Shown here: positions 18,094 through 25,740 of the stretch, piece by piece
Position numbering within the stretch: the first letter of the stretch is position 1
How the letters are laid out: every line of letters begins with the position of its first letter
Origin: Bradyrhizobium sp. JYMT SZCCT0428
GTDB lineage: Bacteria; Pseudomonadota; Alphaproteobacteria; Rhizobiales; Xanthobacteraceae
Direction: 5' to 3'
Assembly: GCF_018131075.1 (NCBI RefSeq)
Contig: NZ_JAFCLS010000006.1
Location: forward strand, 1 to 64,000
DNA: 64,000 nt
Translations under genes and position numbers: made by a program
Notes under the pieces: generated by a model
Databases searched by the model: none
Seen by the model: only the letters and a program-made list of their open reading frames with translations
Told to the model about the DNA's origin: nothing

Positions 18094-18471
18094 ATGAGCG
18101 ACGATGGCCGTTTCGAGATTCCAAAGGAAATGCGGTCGATGGCGGAGGCGAGCTTCGAGCAGGCCCGCCAGACCTTCGAGAAATTCCTCTCCTCCGCCCA
18201 CCAGGCCGCGGGCTCGTTCGAGGACCATGGCGCTGCCGCGCGCACCAACGTCAAGGATATCGGCAGCAGGGCGGTCGCCTTCGCCGAAAAGAACGTGCAG
18301 ACCTCGCTCGACTACGCGCAAGCGCTGCTGAAGGCCAAGGATCTGACCGAGGTGATGCGGCTGCACAGCGAGTATGTGCAGGGCCAGATGCGTGCGCTGG
18401 CGGAGCAGGCCAGCGAGATGGGTCAGATCGTCAGCCGCGCCGCGATGGATGCGGCGAAGCCCAAGAGCTGA
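18094..18471 (+). CDS. phasin family protein (polyhydroxybutyrate granule surface)
   Basis: A 125-residue, almost wholly helical and amphipathic protein with the phasin_2 signature: FEQARQTFEKFLSSA, the middle AVAFAEKNVQTSLDYAQALLKAKDLTEVMRL, and a C-terminal helix. Phasins coat polyhydroxybutyrate granules and set their size. The start has CAGGAG nine bases upstream. A second phasin gene follows at 18811, and the shared layout suggests duplication followed by divergence. A role in PHB storage agrees with scoAB in the same window. Confidence 0.9.
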   Translation: MSDDGRFEIPKEMRSMAEASFEQARQTFEKFLSSAHQAAGSFEDHGAAARTNVKDIGSRAVAFAEKNVQTSLDYAQALLKAKDLTEVMRLHSEYVQGQMRALAEQASEMGQIVSRAAMDAAKPKS

Positions 18472-18804
18472 GGAGCGGCCTGAAGGGCATTTACTTCAAA
18501 AGCCCCGCCTATTCTACTTTAGGGTATATAATCTTAAAGTACACCTTGGCATGAGCAATGTATCTCGCAGTGCACATTGTTTTGCTTTGCGTTGCACAAA
18601 ATTGACATGATAAGGGTGTTTATTGGGCATGCCCGACGATGGGCACTCCCCAAGACCGGAGTTCGATCCGGAAATATGTACCGGTATTCCGAGAAGATCG
18701 TGCTCAGACAAGCAGAGACCGTGTGATCCAGTACGGCGCGACCGGCGTTTTCACCGGTGGCGTTCGCAGGGGGTCACCACGATTCACCCCGTTGCGAAGG
18801 AAGC
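18472..18804. promoter_or_regulatory. region between the phasins with a TGC-rich promoter block
   Basis: The segment is more AT-rich than its surroundings. At 18569-18597 there are repeated TGC/TTGC units ending in a TGCAC on each side, followed at once by TTGACA-like sequence (18602). TGC-rich sites are what the PHB regulator PhaR binds in Paracoccus, so this is a candidate PhaR site; that link is inference. A family R repeat copy follows at 18661. No protein gene is seen. Confidence 0.45.
18661..18712. repeat. palindromic repeat, family R (short-stem copy)
   Basis: The core GGAAATATGTACCGGTATTCC with the flanks CGATC and GATCG and a terminal GACAA has the same layout as the copy at 7721, with a changed and shorter outer stem. 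It sits in the promoter region of the second phasin. Confidence 0.6.
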
Positions 18805-18810
18805 ATGCGA

Positions 18811-19245
18811 ATGACCAGTTCGACCGATCCGTTCTCCGCCTCCATCATTCCGTTCGAAGTCCCCGAGCAGGTGCGTGCGTTCGCCGAAAAGGGCGTTTCG
18901 CAGGCGCGCGACAACTACGCCAAATTCAAGGATGTGGCCGAGAGCCATAACGGCACCATGGAAGCCGTGTTCACCTCGGCCAGCAAGGGTGCCAGCGCCT
19001 ACTCGGCCAAGCTGTTCGAGTTCTTCAAGGCCAACACCACGTCCTCACTCGACTTCGCACAGGACCTGCTCAGCGTGAAGACGCCGGCAGCTGCCATGGA
19101 GCTGTGGACCTCGCACGCCAAGAAGCAGTTCGAGACGTTTTCGGCCCAGGCCAAGGAACTCGCCGAACTCGGCCAGAAGGTTGCGACTGAAACCGTCGAG
19201 CCGATCAAGGCGTCGGCCGCGAAGTACCAGCAGCCGGCCGCCTGA
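18811..19245 (+). CDS. second phasin family protein
   Basis: A 144-residue helical protein with the same plan as its neighbour: VPEQVRAFAEKGVSQARDNYAKFKDVAE, then AKLFEFFKANTTSSLDFAQDLLSVKTPAAAMELW, which parallels the central block of the first phasin. It ends with an Ala-rich tail. ATG 18811 lies nine bases after GAAGGA; an ATG at 18805 is too close to it. It has its own promoter region and a strong terminator 20 bases after the stop, so it is a monocistronic gene. PHB granule coating is the expected role. Confidence 0.9.
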   Translation: MTSSTDPFSASIIPFEVPEQVRAFAEKGVSQARDNYAKFKDVAESHNGTMEAVFTSASKGASAYSAKLFEFFKANTTSSLDFAQDLLSVKTPAAAMELWTSHAKKQFETFSAQAKELAELGQKVATETVEPIKASAAKYQQPAA

Positions 19246-19266
19246 GCCCGCATTAAGGTTCGAAGA

Positions 19267-19295
19267 AGCCCGGGCAGCTTAGCCCGGGCTTTTTT
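19267..19295 (+). terminator. intrinsic terminator of the second phasin
   Basis: AGCCCGGG and CCCGGGCT form a GC-rich stem with a short loop and a run of six T, 20 bases after the phasin stop codon. Confidence 0.9.
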
Positions 19296-19482
19296 GTTGC
19301 CCGTTTTGTCGCCCCTGGGGCGGTCTTTCGCAGGGGCGGGCCATCGATGCCCGAAGCAAATGAACTTTGTCCGTCCCCGAAACGACTGATAATCGGGTGG
19401 CTGGTGGCCTTGCCAAAGCGTGGCGTTGCACCTAGTTTCCCGCCCATTCGCCACCCCCTTTTTTCGGGGGCTCGCGCAGGAT

Positions 19483-19560
19483 GCAGTTGTAGCTCAGTCT
19501 GGTTAGAGCGCCTGTCTGTGGAACAGGAGGTCGGTGGTTCGAGCCCACCCAACTGTACCA
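19483..19560 (+). tRNA. tRNA-His (GTG)
   Basis: A complete 78-base cloverleaf with encoded CCA. The anticodon arm is CCTGT-CTGTGGA-ACAGG (anticodon GTG) and the T arm is GGTGG-TTCGAGC-CCACC. The acceptor pairs GCAGTTG with CAACTGT, so G1 faces U72 and the discriminator is A73. There is no encoded G-1:C73 pair. That is the non-canonical tRNA-His known from Alphaproteobacteria, where HisRS does not need G-1. It stands alone with no integrase or attachment site beside it. Confidence 0.96.
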
Positions 19561-19642
19561 ACCCCATCGCGGATATTCCCGGTGACCGCCCGATTCGTTG
19601 CGCTTGTCGCAGCGCGTGTCCGGTCAATGATGCCTGGCCGGA

Positions 19643-20389
19643 TCAGATCGGCACGCCCTTCACCTGATGGCCGATCCAGCCGTATAGCCGTGATGCGGTC
19701 GTGGCGGCCAACACCGTTGCCAGTAACTCGAGCGGGCTGTCGAACGCTATTCTGGCGGCGCTCCACCAGCTGGGCAGATCGTCGAGCTCGCTGATCAAGC
19801 CGACCGCCAGGAGCCCGGCCAATACCGGCAGCAGCACAATAAAAAAGCTTTTCAGGATCAACCAGCTTCGAGCCTTCGTATCCGCCAGCACATTGCGCAG
19901 CGAGGCACCGGGCGCATCAACCGCGATCGCCGGAAAAAGAATAGCCAGCCGCAGCAGGAGGACGACGACGACGATCGCGGTTGCGATGGTCGCGATTGAA
20001 TCTGCGTCCTCGGACGGCGCGATCAGGCCTGGCAAATAGGGTGGAAGGGTGATGAGCGCCCACAGCACGGCGGTCCAACCGAGTAACCGCCGGAAGCGTG
20101 GCGCGAAGATCGCGAAATCGTAGTTGGAAGTGGTTTCGCGGAGGATCAGCAGGCGGTAGATCGCGATCTCAAGCGGAAGAATGAGGATGGTCTTGATCGC
20201 ATCGAGACCTTCCCGGAGCAGCGGGTTGTCAGCGATATCAGGCGCAACGAATCCCAGAATCCCCGCGACGAGATAGATCAGCAGGCCGACCAGGGAAAGG
20301 AAGCGCAGCCGAACGAACACGTCGAGCATGCCATTCCACACCGAACGGAAGATGGCCCCTAAGGACAGGTCAGGTTGGTCGGCCAACAA
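19643..20389 (-). CDS. multi-pass membrane protein, unknown function
   Basis: A 248-residue protein with about five or six hydrophobic segments (for example FLSLVGLLIYLVAGILGFVA, TAVLWALITLPPYLPGLI, IATAIVVVVLLLRLAILFPAIAV and FFIVLLPVLAGLLAVGLI). There are no catalytic motifs I can recognise. It is convergent with tRNA-His and divergent from the small Cys-containing protein gene at 20631. The pattern (RFRRLLGWTAVLWAL..., cytosolic N-terminus) resembles small glycerophosphoryl-type or DUF membrane proteins, but I cannot name a family. Confidence 0.7.
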   Translation of the reverse strand: MLADQPDLSLGAIFRSVWNGMLDVFVRLRFLSLVGLLIYLVAGILGFVAPDIADNPLLREGLDAIKTILILPLEIAIYRLLILRETTSNYDFAIFAPRFRRLLGWTAVLWALITLPPYLPGLIAPSEDADSIATIATAIVVVVLLLRLAILFPAIAVDAPGASLRNVLADTKARSWLILKSFFIVLLPVLAGLLAVGLISELDDLPSWWSAARIAFDSPLELLATVLAATTASRLYGWIGHQVKGVPI

Positions 20390-20630
20390 TTTTATCCTTC
20401 GGCTCCGCGAACTGATCGCGGCAAGTTATGCGGTTAGCAGGCCCTTCCGAAAAGGTCATCGCGTTGCCAAGTTTGCCAATTCTCTAATTCACTTGCCTAT
20501 TCTGCCACCCGTCCGGCGGGTGAAATCAGCGCTGGTCGCCGCACTTGTGCTGTGACGTGTTGTCCACCCCTGCTTGCCAATCCCGGGCGGTTCACCCACA
20601 ATTCGTGGAATCATTGCCTCGGGGGGATTC

Positions 20631-20990
20631 ATGTCGACTGTTCGGATCAGCAATTTCGGGTGGGGTTTGGTGCTGGCGACCGCGCTCGCATTTTCATCGC
20701 TGCCGGCTTCGGGTCAGAGCTACACCCCTGAACAGGAACAGGCCTGCACCAGCGACGCCTTCCGGCTTTGCAGCTCCGAAATCCCCAATGTCGAGCGCGT
20801 CACGGCCTGCATGGTCGCCAAGAAGTCGCAGCTTTCGCCGCCGTGCCGGGCGCAATTCAGATCCGGTCCCGAACCGAGCCGGGCCGCTTCAGCGCCCGCC
20901 GGCAGGCCAATGGCGATCAAGCCGGCCCCGCGCAAATCCGCGGCCAAGGCGCGTAAACCCAAGAAATCGGCAAAACCAGCCTCGACCTGA
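20631..20990 (+). CDS. small secreted cysteine-containing protein
   Basis: A 119-residue protein with a signal peptide (WGLVLATALAFSSLPASGQ) and a short conserved domain with four cysteines (EQACTSDAFRLCSSEIPNVERVTACMVAKKSQLSPPC), followed by a basic Lys/Ala/Pro tail. The spacing C-x7-C-x13-C-x11-C resembles the cysteine-rich repeats of some periplasmic proteins, with two likely disulfides. GGGGGGA precedes ATG 20631. Function is unknown. It stands alone. Confidence 0.7.
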   Translation: MSTVRISNFGWGLVLATALAFSSLPASGQSYTPEQEQACTSDAFRLCSSEIPNVERVTACMVAKKSQLSPPCRAQFRSGPEPSRAASAPAGRPMAIKPAPRKSAAKARKPKKSAKPAST

Positions 20991-21085
20991 ACGCGGCACG
21001 CCATTTCAAGCCCCCTTCGCGCGACAGACTGACGCCTTGTGACTCCAGCTGCGAGTCAACATCTGTCAGCAGGAGGAGAGATTAA

Positions 21086-21397
21086 TTGAGCAAAGAATCG
21101 CAAATGGAGCTCGACCGGCATTTTGCCTGGTTCGAAGCCAAGCTGCCGGCCGGCCCGGCCAGATTCGTTAGCTGGCTGCGCAAGCCGTCGTCGCGCTACG
21201 TCAGGATTCCGATCGCTATTCTGCTGATCCTCGGCGGCATTTTCAGCATCTTGCCGGTGCTTGGACTCTGGATGCTGCCGCTCGGACTCCTTTTGTTCGC
21301 GCAGGATGTCCCGTTTCTGCAGCCGCCGATGGCGAAGCTGCTCGGATGGATCGAGCGCAAGTGGATCGAACGACAGCGCACAAAAAGCATGCACTGA
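21086..21397 (+). CDS. small membrane protein with a Pro-Gly-Trp-type hairpin
   Basis: A 103-residue protein with one long hydrophobic region, VRIPIAILLILGGIFSILPVLGLWMLPLGLLLFAQDVP, enough for two closely spaced helices, and a basic C-terminus (WIERKWIERQRTK). The ILPVLGLWMLPLGLLLF pattern is like the PGPGW-type putative transmembrane proteins. The start is TTG 21086 behind a perfect AGGAGG. Function unknown. Confidence 0.7.
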   Translation: MSKESQMELDRHFAWFEAKLPAGPARFVSWLRKPSSRYVRIPIAILLILGGIFSILPVLGLWMLPLGLLLFAQDVPFLQPPMAKLLGWIERKWIERQRTKSMH

Positions 21398-21534
21398 ATC
21401 GATCAAGCCCCTCTGGCGATTCCGTTTTTGCGATTCCATCACGGATTGTGCGGTCGCACGCAGTGTGACTCAAAAAGCAACTTTATTGGCTAATCAGTGG
21501 CTTCTTCGCAATAAGCAGCAAATTTTTCTTTCAC

Positions 21535-21552
21535 GAATCAGTGCGCTGATTC
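21535..21552. promoter_or_regulatory. inverted repeat upstream of the ParA-like gene
   Basis: GAATCAG-TGCG-CTGATTC lies 36 bases before the ATG of the ParA-like gene, in an AT-rich stretch with a further half site (AATCAG) near 21492. It is placed where an autoregulatory operator would be expected. Confidence 0.4.
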
Positions 21553-21588
21553 ATTTTCGGCTTCTGGGGTCAATCTGGAGGCCAAGGT

Positions 21589-22269
21589 ATGAACGTCATA
21601 GTTTTTGCTTCGCGTAAGGGGGGCTCGGGAAAAAGTACCCTGGCTGCCCACATTGCTGCGCACGTCCATAAGTCGACGAAGCCCTGTTTAATGGTTGATG
21701 CTGATCCGCAGGGATCGCTTACTCTCTGGCACAAATTGCGTGGAACGAACGAGCCGCCGATCAAGGCTGCGGTAAACTCTGTCAGCGGAATTATCGCCGC
21801 TGCCAAGCGCGACGGTATCGAATGGGTGTTCATCGACACGCCGCCGAATTTGTCGGCCGTCGTCGACGACGCCATCAAGAACGCCACGATGGTGATCATT
21901 CCGGCGCGGCCCGGCGTGTTTGACGTCAATGCCGTGCAGGAAACCATTCAGACCTGCCGTGCGGCGCGCAAGCCCTACGCGGTCGTCATCAACGGTGCCC
22001 CCGCGAGCCGGGACGGCGTTGAAAGCCGCATCGTCACCATCGCGCGTGAAGCATTGATCAAGTTCCGTGCGCCGGTGTGGAGCGGTCAGATCACCAACCG
22101 TGCCGATCTGTTGCTGGCGCTTGGCAACGGCGAAGGCGCCCGCGAATATTATGCGGAAGGCCGAGCCGCTGCGGAAATCAGCCGGCTGTGGGCTGCGATC
22201 GAACGTTCGATCAAGGCCATCCGCGGCAACGCGTCGGCTTCCGGCGCCATGCACAAGCAAGCGGCGTAA
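21589..22269 (+). CDS. orphan ParA/MinD-family ATPase
   Basis: A 226-residue ATPase with a deviant Walker A (KGGSGKST, with the signature lysine), Walker A' DADPQGSL and Walker B VFIDTPP. Such proteins position chromosomes, plasmids or protein clusters by ATP-dependent binding to DNA or membrane. There is no parB or parS cluster next to it, so it is not the chromosomal parAB pair and probably moves another cargo. The AT-rich upstream region and inverted repeat suggest autoregulation. A terminator hairpin follows directly. Confidence 0.85.
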   Translation: MNVIVFASRKGGSGKSTLAAHIAAHVHKSTKPCLMVDADPQGSLTLWHKLRGTNEPPIKAAVNSVSGIIAAAKRDGIEWVFIDTPPNLSAVVDDAIKNATMVIIPARPGVFDVNAVQETIQTCRAARKPYAVVINGAPASRDGVESRIVTIAREALIKFRAPVWSGQITNRADLLLALGNGEGAREYYAEGRAAAEISRLWAAIERSIKAIRGNASASGAMHKQAA

Positions 22270-22289
22270 CAACGCCGCTTATGGACTTA

Positions 22290-22319
22290 AAAAGACGCGC
22301 GGGACTCCGCGCGTTTTTC
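22290..22319 (+). terminator. intrinsic terminator of the ParA-like gene
   Basis: ACGCGCGG-GACT-CCGCGCGT with five T, 25 bases after the stop codon. Confidence 0.85.
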
Positions 22320-22372
22320 TTTGTCCGATGGGATGTTGATGCGCCCCGGAATGACCGACGGAGCAAGTCTGC

Positions 22373-22507
22373 TCACGCCACCATCAGCATATAGAATACG
22401 ACGACCGGCGACATGGTCAGGATCACCGACCAGATGCCGACCGCCCAAAGAACGTCCTCGGTCGTAAAGCCCTGTTGATCAGGGAGAGTATTGTTTTCGA
22501 TTTCCAC
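22373..22507 (-). CDS. tiny single-pass membrane protein (tandem member 2)
   Basis: A 44-residue frame from GTG 22507, with GGGGG about nine bases upstream. It reads as a short acidic head (VEIENNTLPDQQGFTTEDV) and one membrane helix (VGIWSVILTMSPVVVFYMLMVA). Its neighbour at 22641-22790 has the same plan and the shared elements x-DVL...PVV...LLMA/LMVA, so the two look like diverged duplicates. It was below usual gene-calling length. Function unknown. Confidence 0.6.
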   Translation of the reverse strand: MEIENNTLPDQQGFTTEDVLWAVGIWSVILTMSPVVVFYMLMVA

Positions 22508-22640
22508 GACGCGCCCCCGCGTTTTTTCCGTTGTGACGAGCTTGATACGCGACCGCTTTTAAAATCCCGGTCGCAATTTCGCTCGCATTTGACCGCAGGT
22601 GCTACCGCCGATTAACCACGGCAGCCCGCTGCGTTTCCGT

Positions 22641-22790
22641 TCAAGCCATCAGCAGGCGCCAGGTCACGACCGGCGCGAAGCCGATCAGTGTCGCCCACAA
22701 GGCAAAGGACGAAACCAGCAGAACGTCCTGCATGCGCTGGACGCGTTCGCTGGTCGGAAATTTCCAATTGTCACTGGTGTGGTCGATCAT
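22641..22790 (-). CDS. tiny single-pass membrane protein (tandem member 1)
   Basis: A 49-residue frame from ATG 22790, with GGGGGGA eight bases upstream. A charged head (MIDHTSDNWKFPTSERVQRMQ) is followed by DVLLVSSFALWATLIGFAPVVTWRLLMA, one membrane helix. It lies 133 bases upstream of a related frame on the same strand. The good ribosome site and the resemblance to the neighbour support that it is a real gene. Function unknown. Confidence 0.65.
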   Translation of the reverse strand: MIDHTSDNWKFPTSERVQRMQDVLLVSSFALWATLIGFAPVVTWRLLMA

Positions 22791-23085
22791 TTGATATCCC
22801 CCCGTTTTCTCAATGCGGACATCAATACGCCCGAGATTTTAAAGTTGACGGCAATGCTTTGGACGATTTTGAAGCGCCGCCCTCACCAGCCGTTAACCAG
22901 CGCTCCGGAAGGCCGCCGCGTTCGCAAAGGTGACGCGGCGATCGGCTGAGGCGAGCGCGGGCGAATGCGGTTAACATTGCGCCAACGCGGTCAGGCAATT
23001 TTTCCGGCCGGCGTCCACGCCATTGGAAGATATTCCGGTCACCTTGTGCGCCTCCGCATCATCCGAGCCGGTGTGGAGCGACAGA
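22791..23085. other. gap between the tiny membrane proteins and dapA-like gene
   Basis: I see no gene. The right end leads into a bidirectional terminator. The left end must carry the promoter of the two tiny membrane protein genes. Confidence 0.5.
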
Positions 23086-23126
23086 AAAGCCGTCGCCGCG
23101 GTCTTCCGCGTGCGGCGGCTTTTTTG
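23086..23126. terminator. bidirectional terminator after the dapA-like gene
   Basis: AGCCGTCGCCGCGG and its near complement form a strong hairpin with T6 on the plus side and T4 on the minus side. On the minus strand it lies about 50 bases after the dapA-like stop codon and should end that transcript. No plus-strand gene precedes it closely. Confidence 0.75.
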
Positions 23127-23173
23127 TGCGCAACGGCTCCCCATAAGCGAGGGACCCGGCTGCGACGCCTTTG

Positions 23174-24094
23174 CTAAGCCCGCCGCAACAGGGCCGGCGC
23201 GCGCCGTTCCCGCTCCGCATCGAGCCGCGCCGCGAGCTCCGTGCTGACTTCCACCATCCGCAGCCGGACCTCGGCGCTGTCGATCAACCCGCTGCGCGCC
23301 AGCCAGTATTTTGCAGGCGCCGGACTGGGTTCGGCGAACAACAGCCGCGTCAGTTCGGAAATATTGTCCCAGCACGCCTGTGCGCCCTGATGGTCGCCCT
23401 GCTGCATCAGCGTCCGCACCGAGGCGAACGCTTCGGTCTCCAGATGCGCCGACAACAGGATGGCGCCGTCGGCGCCGTCGACCAGCGCCTCGTGATAGTG
23501 CGCGTCCTCGCCGGTCAGCACGCGAAAACCTTTCGGCCGCCGCGCCAGGAACTCGATCGACTGGGCGCGGTCGGCAGAGCAATCCTTGATGCCGACGATG
23601 TTGCGATGTGCGGCGAGCTGCAGCAGGGTCTCGTTGGTGAGATTGACCGCGGTGCGGTAGGGGATGTTGTAGAGCACGATCGGCCATGAGGCGTGATCGG
23701 CAAGCACCGTGAAATGCCGCAGCAGGCCGCGCTGCGACGGCCGCGTGTAATAGGGGCTGGCGATCAAATAGAAGTCGATCGGCCAGGCGGCGGTCTCGTC
23801 CAGCGTATCCAGCATCTTGCGCGTGCTGGCGCCGGACAGGCCGAGACAGATCGGGATATAGCGGCCGCTGGCCGAGATCTCGGCCCGGGTCACCGACACC
23901 AGCTGCTCGAGCTCGCCCTGGTCGAGAGTCATGCCCTCGCCCGAGGTGGCGGCGAGGATCAAGCCGTCGACCGGGCTGTTGACGTAGTGCCTGATCATGC
24001 GGCGCAGCGACGGCTCATCGAGTTCGCCGTTGCGAAACGGCGTAACGAGGGGCAGCCACAGGCCCTGTAATCGGTTTTGCGAATCGGTAGACAT
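23174..24094 (-). CDS. dihydrodipicolinate synthase family aldolase
   Basis: A 306-residue class I aldolase/lyase of the DapA/NanA fold. The Schiff-base lysine is in IVGIKDCSAD, and the active-site tyrosine in LYNIPYRT. The loop that binds pyruvate in DapA (TTGE) reads ATSGEG here, so the substrate may still be pyruvate plus an aldehyde. It could be lysine-pathway DapA or a relative acting on another substrate; the standard DapA GTTGE motif is changed. ATG 24094 has AAGGAGAT upstream. The leader carries opposed terminator-like hairpins. Confidence 0.8.
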   Translation of the reverse strand: MSTDSQNRLQGLWLPLVTPFRNGELDEPSLRRMIRHYVNSPVDGLILAATSGEGMTLDQGELEQLVSVTRAEISASGRYIPICLGLSGASTRKMLDTLDETAAWPIDFYLIASPYYTRPSQRGLLRHFTVLADHASWPIVLYNIPYRTAVNLTNETLLQLAAHRNIVGIKDCSADRAQSIEFLARRPKGFRVLTGEDAHYHEALVDGADGAILLSAHLETEAFASVRTLMQQGDHQGAQACWDNISELTRLLFAEPSPAPAKYWLARSGLIDSAEVRLRMVEVSTELAARLDAERERRAPALLRRA

Positions 24095-24137
24095 GGTTCC
24101 ATCTCCTTGAAGGCTGTTGCCGGAGACGGGACACATG

Positions 24138-24166
24138 AAAAAACCCCGTCCAGACGGCGGGGTTTC
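24138..24166 (-). terminator. terminator-like hairpin in the dapA-like leader
   Basis: On the minus strand AAACCCCG and CGGGGTTT-type arms are followed by T6, about 45 bases before the dapA-like start codon. It is either an attenuator of that gene or the end of a short upstream transcript. Confidence 0.6.
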
Positions 24167-24208
24167 GGGATCGGCTTGGCGGTTGATCTATCGCGCGCGT
24201 CGATCTCG

Positions 24209-24232
24209 GGTCCCCGGGTGGGGACCTTTTTT
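24209..24232 (+). terminator. plus-strand terminator hairpin without an obvious gene
   Basis: GGTCCCC-GGGT-GGGGACC followed by T6 is a good intrinsic terminator on the plus strand, but no plus-strand gene precedes it. It may end a small RNA, or its hairpin may serve as an alternative fold in the dapA-like leader on the other strand. The rest of 24095-24401 holds no convincing gene. Confidence 0.55.
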
Positions 24233-24401
24233 CGACGACAGAGCGGCGCACGAATTCGTGATCATGTCTCGATGATGATGGTGCAACGGCGCGCTGTCAA
24301 TCCGCGCACGCTCGATGACGTTTGTTTTACGGGAGAAGAAAAGAACTGGAGACGAAGAAGGCTCAGCTGAAATCCTCTGCGGACGAAGCGATCCGGAGAA
24401 G

Positions 24402-24430
24402 AAAAAAAGCCGGGCCCAAAAGAGCCCGGC
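24402..24430 (-). terminator. minus-strand intrinsic terminator
   Basis: On the minus strand GCCGGGCTC-TTTT-GGGCCCGGC is followed by seven T. It lies about 50 bases after the stop codon of the candidate small frame at 24479-24598 and shows that a transcript from the right ends here. Confidence 0.8.
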
Positions 24431-24478
24431 TTAAGGTATTGGCCACGTGAGGCCGACACAATCACCTTCCAAGAGGGA

Positions 24479-24598
24479 TTACTGAGCGCCCGCGCCACTG
24501 GAGGAGGGGGACATATGCGCGACACGATCGCTCAGCGTGTAAGCACTATGATCCCCATCTGCGGCTTGCGTAAACCGGTTAAGCCGCATGTCTGACAT
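24479..24598 (-). CDS. candidate 39-residue protein (or small RNA) before a terminator
   Basis: From ATG 24598 a frame reads MSDMRLNRFTQAADGDHSAY and ends in a Ser/Gly/Ala tail. A strong minus-strand terminator follows within 80 bases, which suggests a short independent transcript. No good Shine-Dalgarno is seen, so a small RNA is about equally likely. The neighbouring gene upstream is lsrB; in relatives LsrB/VtlR controls small RNAs, but a link here is speculation. Confidence 0.35.
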   Translation of the reverse strand: MSDMRLNRFTQAADGDHSAYTLSDRVAHMSPSSSGAGAQ

Positions 24599-24663
24599 GC
24601 GGAGACCGGGGGCTTTATAAGAGCCGCTAATCCGGAAGGCGGGAAACGTCAGCGGCTGCGAAA

Positions 24664-24745
24664 GCGTTTTCGAGCGAAGCCCGTGCCGCACGTGATGCGG
24701 AATCGATACCGGCTCGCATCAGGAAAACGCGTCAAAACAAGAATC
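24664..24745. repeat. palindromic repeat, family R (long copy)
   Basis: Outer stem GCGTTTTC/GAAAACGC as in the copies at 44654 and 45454, but the interior is longer and diverged, and it ends in GTCAAAACAAG. It lies downstream of lsrB. Confidence 0.65.
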
Positions 24746-24783
24746 TAGAGCTTCGGTTATGATTCAATAGCTCTAGATTCTTG
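24738..24783. terminator. perfect 15-base inverted repeat after lsrB
   Basis: CAAGAATCTAGAGCT and its exact complement are separated by 16 bases, starting 32 bases after the lsrB stop codon. On the minus strand it is followed by TTTTG. It overlaps the end of the family R repeat and probably works as a weak terminator or 3' stabiliser of lsrB mRNA. Confidence 0.55.
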
Positions 24784-24814
24784 CAGAACCGAAATTCCAG
24801 TCACAACCGAAATG

Positions 24815-25708
24815 CTAGGAGGGCCAGCGCTGCGCCTTGCTCACCACGAAATCGCGGAACACCTGCACCCGCGCCACCGTCTTCAACTCTTCGGGATACA
24901 CAAAATAGGTGTCGATCTGGATCGAGTCGGTCTCGCCGAACAGCTGCACCAGACGGTTGTTCTCCTCGACCAGGTAGTCGGGCAGGGCGGCGATGCCGAG
25001 CCCCTGCTGACAGGCCCTGACAAGACCCAGGATGTTGTTGACCTTGAAATAAGCCTCGCGCGGACCCGAGCCGTTGCGGCCGGCGTCAATCAGCCAGCTG
25101 CGGTTCTGCAGATGCGGCGGCACCTGGGAATCGCCGAGCATGATGATGCGATGCGAGTCGAGGTCGTCGAGGGTGCGCGGCGTGCCGAAGCGCTTGATGT
25201 ATTCCGGCGAGCAATAGGCGTGGAATCCGATCGAGAACAGCTTGCGCTGGATCAGATCCGGCTGGGTCGGCTTGCGGGTCCGGATCGCGACATCGGCCTC
25301 GCGCATCGACAGATCGAGATCCTCGTCGGTCACGATCAGCGAGATGCGGATATCCGGATAGAGGCTGGTGAACTCGTCCAGCCGCGGAATCAGCCAGTTG
25401 ATGCCGAGCGCCGGCGGCGTGGTGATCTTGAGGTCGCCTGACGGCCGCTCGCGGCTGTCGGTGAGCTTGGCGCGCGCCGCCTGCAGCTGCATGAACACGT
25501 CATGCGCGGTGCGGAACAGCAGGTCGCCCTGTTCGGTGAGGATCAGCCCGCGCGCATGGCGATGGAACAGCGACACCGCAAGCTCCTGCTCCAGCGCCGA
25601 GACTTGCCGCGATACCGCCGATTGCGAAAGCCCGAGTTGCTCGCCGGCATGGGTGAAGCTGCCCGCTTCCGCCGCCGCGTGAAACACCTTCAGCTTGTCC
25701 CAATCCAT
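24815..25708 (-). CDS. lsrB: LysR-type regulator LsrB (VtlR)
   Basis: A 297-residue LysR regulator with the N-terminal helix-turn-helix (FTHAGEQLGLSQSAVSRQVSALE) and an effector domain. The start MDWDKLKVFHAAAEAGSFTH and RHARGLILTEQG match LsrB of Sinorhizobium/Agrobacterium and VtlR of Brucella, which control redox, envelope and small RNA genes. The order lrp, trxB, lsrB is also the one I recall from Sinorhizobium. The start at 25708 follows the family; an ATG at 25744 overlaps the trxB stop as ATGA, which suggests translational coupling of the two genes. Confidence 0.88.
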   Translation of the reverse strand: MDWDKLKVFHAAAEAGSFTHAGEQLGLSQSAVSRQVSALEQELAVSLFHRHARGLILTEQGDLLFRTAHDVFMQLQAARAKLTDSRERPSGDLKITTPPALGINWLIPRLDEFTSLYPDIRISLIVTDEDLDLSMREADVAIRTRKPTQPDLIQRKLFSIGFHAYCSPEYIKRFGTPRTLDDLDSHRIIMLGDSQVPPHLQNRSWLIDAGRNGSGPREAYFKVNNILGLVRACQQGLGIAALPDYLVEENNRLVQLFGETDSIQIDTYFVYPEELKTVARVQVFRDFVVSKAQRWPS

Positions 25709-25740
25709 GTCCGTGAATCCGTCCCGTGTTCGACGCGTAA

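Noticed and set aside
19560..19760. An integration site at tRNA-His.
   Set aside because: There is no integrase, no direct repeat of the tRNA 3' end and no change in gene type after it.
24095..24251. A leader peptide in front of the dapA-like gene.
   Set aside because: No short frame with runs of Lys or other regulatory codons was found, so a classic attenuator peptide is not supported.
24315..24435. Short plus-strand frame rich in Lys/Arg ending in the hairpin.
   Set aside because: It has no ribosome site and runs into a terminator hairpin, and the composition is not protein-like.
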